Source of the DNA: Alphaproteobacteria bacterium
GTDB lineage: Bacteria; Pseudomonadota; Alphaproteobacteria; Puniceispirillales; Puniceispirillaceae
Reading direction: 5' to 3'
DNA: 64,000 nucleotides
Assembly: GCA_012269555.1 (NCBI GenBank)
Contig: JAAXKA010000026.1
Location: 1 to 64,000, forward strand
The notes beneath the pieces are model-generated. The model searched no databases. It saw only the letters and a program-made list of their open reading frames with translations, and was not told the origin of the DNA. Position numbers and translations under genes: made by a program. Below are positions 63,325-64,000 of this stretch, one piece after another (position 1 is the first letter of the stretch; each line of letters starts with the position of its first letter).

Positions 63325-64000
63325 ATGTTTTCAAAAAAAATAAATAATCAAAATATTAAGTTTATAGTTTTCTTAGTCTTACTTGCTAATATTATACATG
63401 TTTCCTTGGGACACACTGCTGACAATTCCACAAAAACAACCGAAGTTATTTTTGAAGCTGATACCATAGAAATTAATCAAAATGAAGGCGTTATAATAGC
63501 AGAAAAAAATGTTCTTTTTCAGCAGGGGCAATATAAATTGAGGGCTGATAAAGTTATTTATAATCAATCAGCCGATATTGGTAATGCCTATGGTAATGTG
63601 ACGGTGACAACTGAAGATGGTATTACAACCAAGGCAGATAAGCTCCAACTAAATGAAAATTTCCAAAATATTGTTGCTTCCCCATTATTAACCATACTCT
63701 CTGATGGGAGCCGTTTTAGAGCGCAAAGTGGAGAAAGAAAAGAGGGTATAAAAGCTGTTTACAATAATGGAGTTTTCTCTCCATGTATTTGTGATTATGA
63801 AGCAGGGGAGACACCTATCTGGGATTTAAGATCCAGTAAAATTTTTCATGATTATCAGGCTAATACTATACGGCATGAGAATGTGAGAATGCATATTTTG
63901 GGTTTGCCATTTATTTTCTTGCCATGGATTGCCCATCCAGACCCTTCTATAAATCGGCGCAGTGGTTTACTCATTCCTGAATTTAAATTTTCAGAAGACA
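63325..64000 (+). CDS. lptD: LPS-assembly protein LptD, N-terminal part (cut by window edge)
   Basis: An outer-membrane LPS insertion protein, here its first 225 codons. The start ATG is 63325. A signal peptide is clear: basic KKINNQNIK, then a hydrophobic run to about residue 28. The N-terminal jellyroll (OstA/LptA-like) begins near TEVIFEADTIEINQ, and the transition to the barrel shows FSPCICDYEAG and LGLPFIFLPWIAHPDPS, followed by NRRSGLLIPEF. The gene goes on beyond the window. The pdxA fragment at base 1 would normally come soon after lptD and surA in one operon. Confidence 0.93.
   Translation, partial: MFSKKINNQNIKFIVFLVLLANIIHVSLGHTADNSTKTTEVIFEADTIEINQNEGVIIAEKNVLFQQGQYKLRADKVIYNQSADIGNAYGNVTVTTEDGITTKADKLQLNENFQNIVASPLLTILSDGSRFRAQSGERKEGIKAVYNNGVFSPCICDYEAGETPIWDLRSSKIFHDYQANTIRHENVRMHILGLPFIFLPWIAHPDPSINRRSGLLIPEFKFSED

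Noticed and set aside
1-64000. Search for CRISPR arrays, insertion sequences, prophage, att sites and rRNA genes
   Set aside because: No regularly spaced repeats, transposase, integrase, phage structural gene or rRNA segment was seen by reading.

Overview
This window looks like ordinary chromosome from an AT-rich, compact alphaproteobacterium with an outer membrane. The proteobacterial signs are LptD, MltG, a GT9 lipopolysaccharide-type glycosyltransferase and a BolA/GrxD pair. The alphaproteobacterial signs are the order alr-mlaE-mlaF-radA-cvpA-purF, the PurS/PurQ/small-PurL system, a CinA-type protein with only the N-terminal domain, a UPF0260 protein and the ligase-associated repair module. 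Low GC (judged by eye), short spacers and many ATGA-type overlaps suggest a streamlined, possibly marine lineage such as the AT-rich relatives of SAR116; the genus cannot be fixed from sequence reading alone. No phage, insertion sequence, CRISPR array or plasmid gene was seen.

Layout. 1-6.1 kb: the end of pdxA and rsmA, then a leftward fatty-acid block (fabD, fabG, acpP, fabF) running into mltG and gmk. 6.3-7.7 kb: rpsF-rpsR-rplI, with a structured leader and a clear terminator. 7.8-16.5 kb: dnaB, alr, mlaE, mlaF, radA, cvpA, purF and a short-chain dehydrogenase, all rightward. 16.5-19.4 kb: mnmC, a UPF0260 protein, and two very small genes (a 58-residue membrane protein and a DUF2256 zinc-ribbon protein). 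19.4-26.0 kb: the four-part ligase/exonuclease/helicase/PdeM DNA-damage module, split by a glutathione transferase. 26.1-31.4 kb: a membrane-lipid modification module (COG2907 flavoprotein, DUF1365, a cyclopropane-synthase homologue, DUF3833, and an NTF2-like protein with an SDR on the other strand). 31.4-36.2 kb: an orphan membrane coiled-coil protein, an HD hydrolase, tRNA-Leu(UAA), rhomboid protease, CinA-N and map. 36.3-42.2 kb: purB, purC, purS, purQ, purL, bolA and grxD. 42.2-54.1 kb: a leftward run of rpsD, trmJ, cimA, cysS, gltX, nadE, a nicotinate phosphoribosyltransferase, class II DAHP synthase and glutathione reductase. 54.5-64 kb: acetoacetyl-CoA synthetase, an unknown protein, cytochrome b561, AlkA-type glycosylase, SRAP protein, Sua5, an FAD-linked oxidase, DUF924, GT9 and the start of lptD.

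How it fits together. Most genes are housekeeping: fatty-acid and purine synthesis, translation, NAD synthesis, cell envelope and redox. The accessory interest lies in two modules. One is the DNA-damage set, echoed at 58-59 kb by an alkylation glycosylase next to an abasic-site SRAP protein. The other is the lipid set: its cyclopropane-synthase homologue has replaced two residues of the bicarbonate site (by eye: Cys to Ser and His to Gln), which suggests it methylates membrane acyl chains without closing a cyclopropane ring. Regulatory DNA worth attention includes three head-to-tail DnaA-box-like 9-mers before dnaB and two mutually exclusive hairpins before rpsF.
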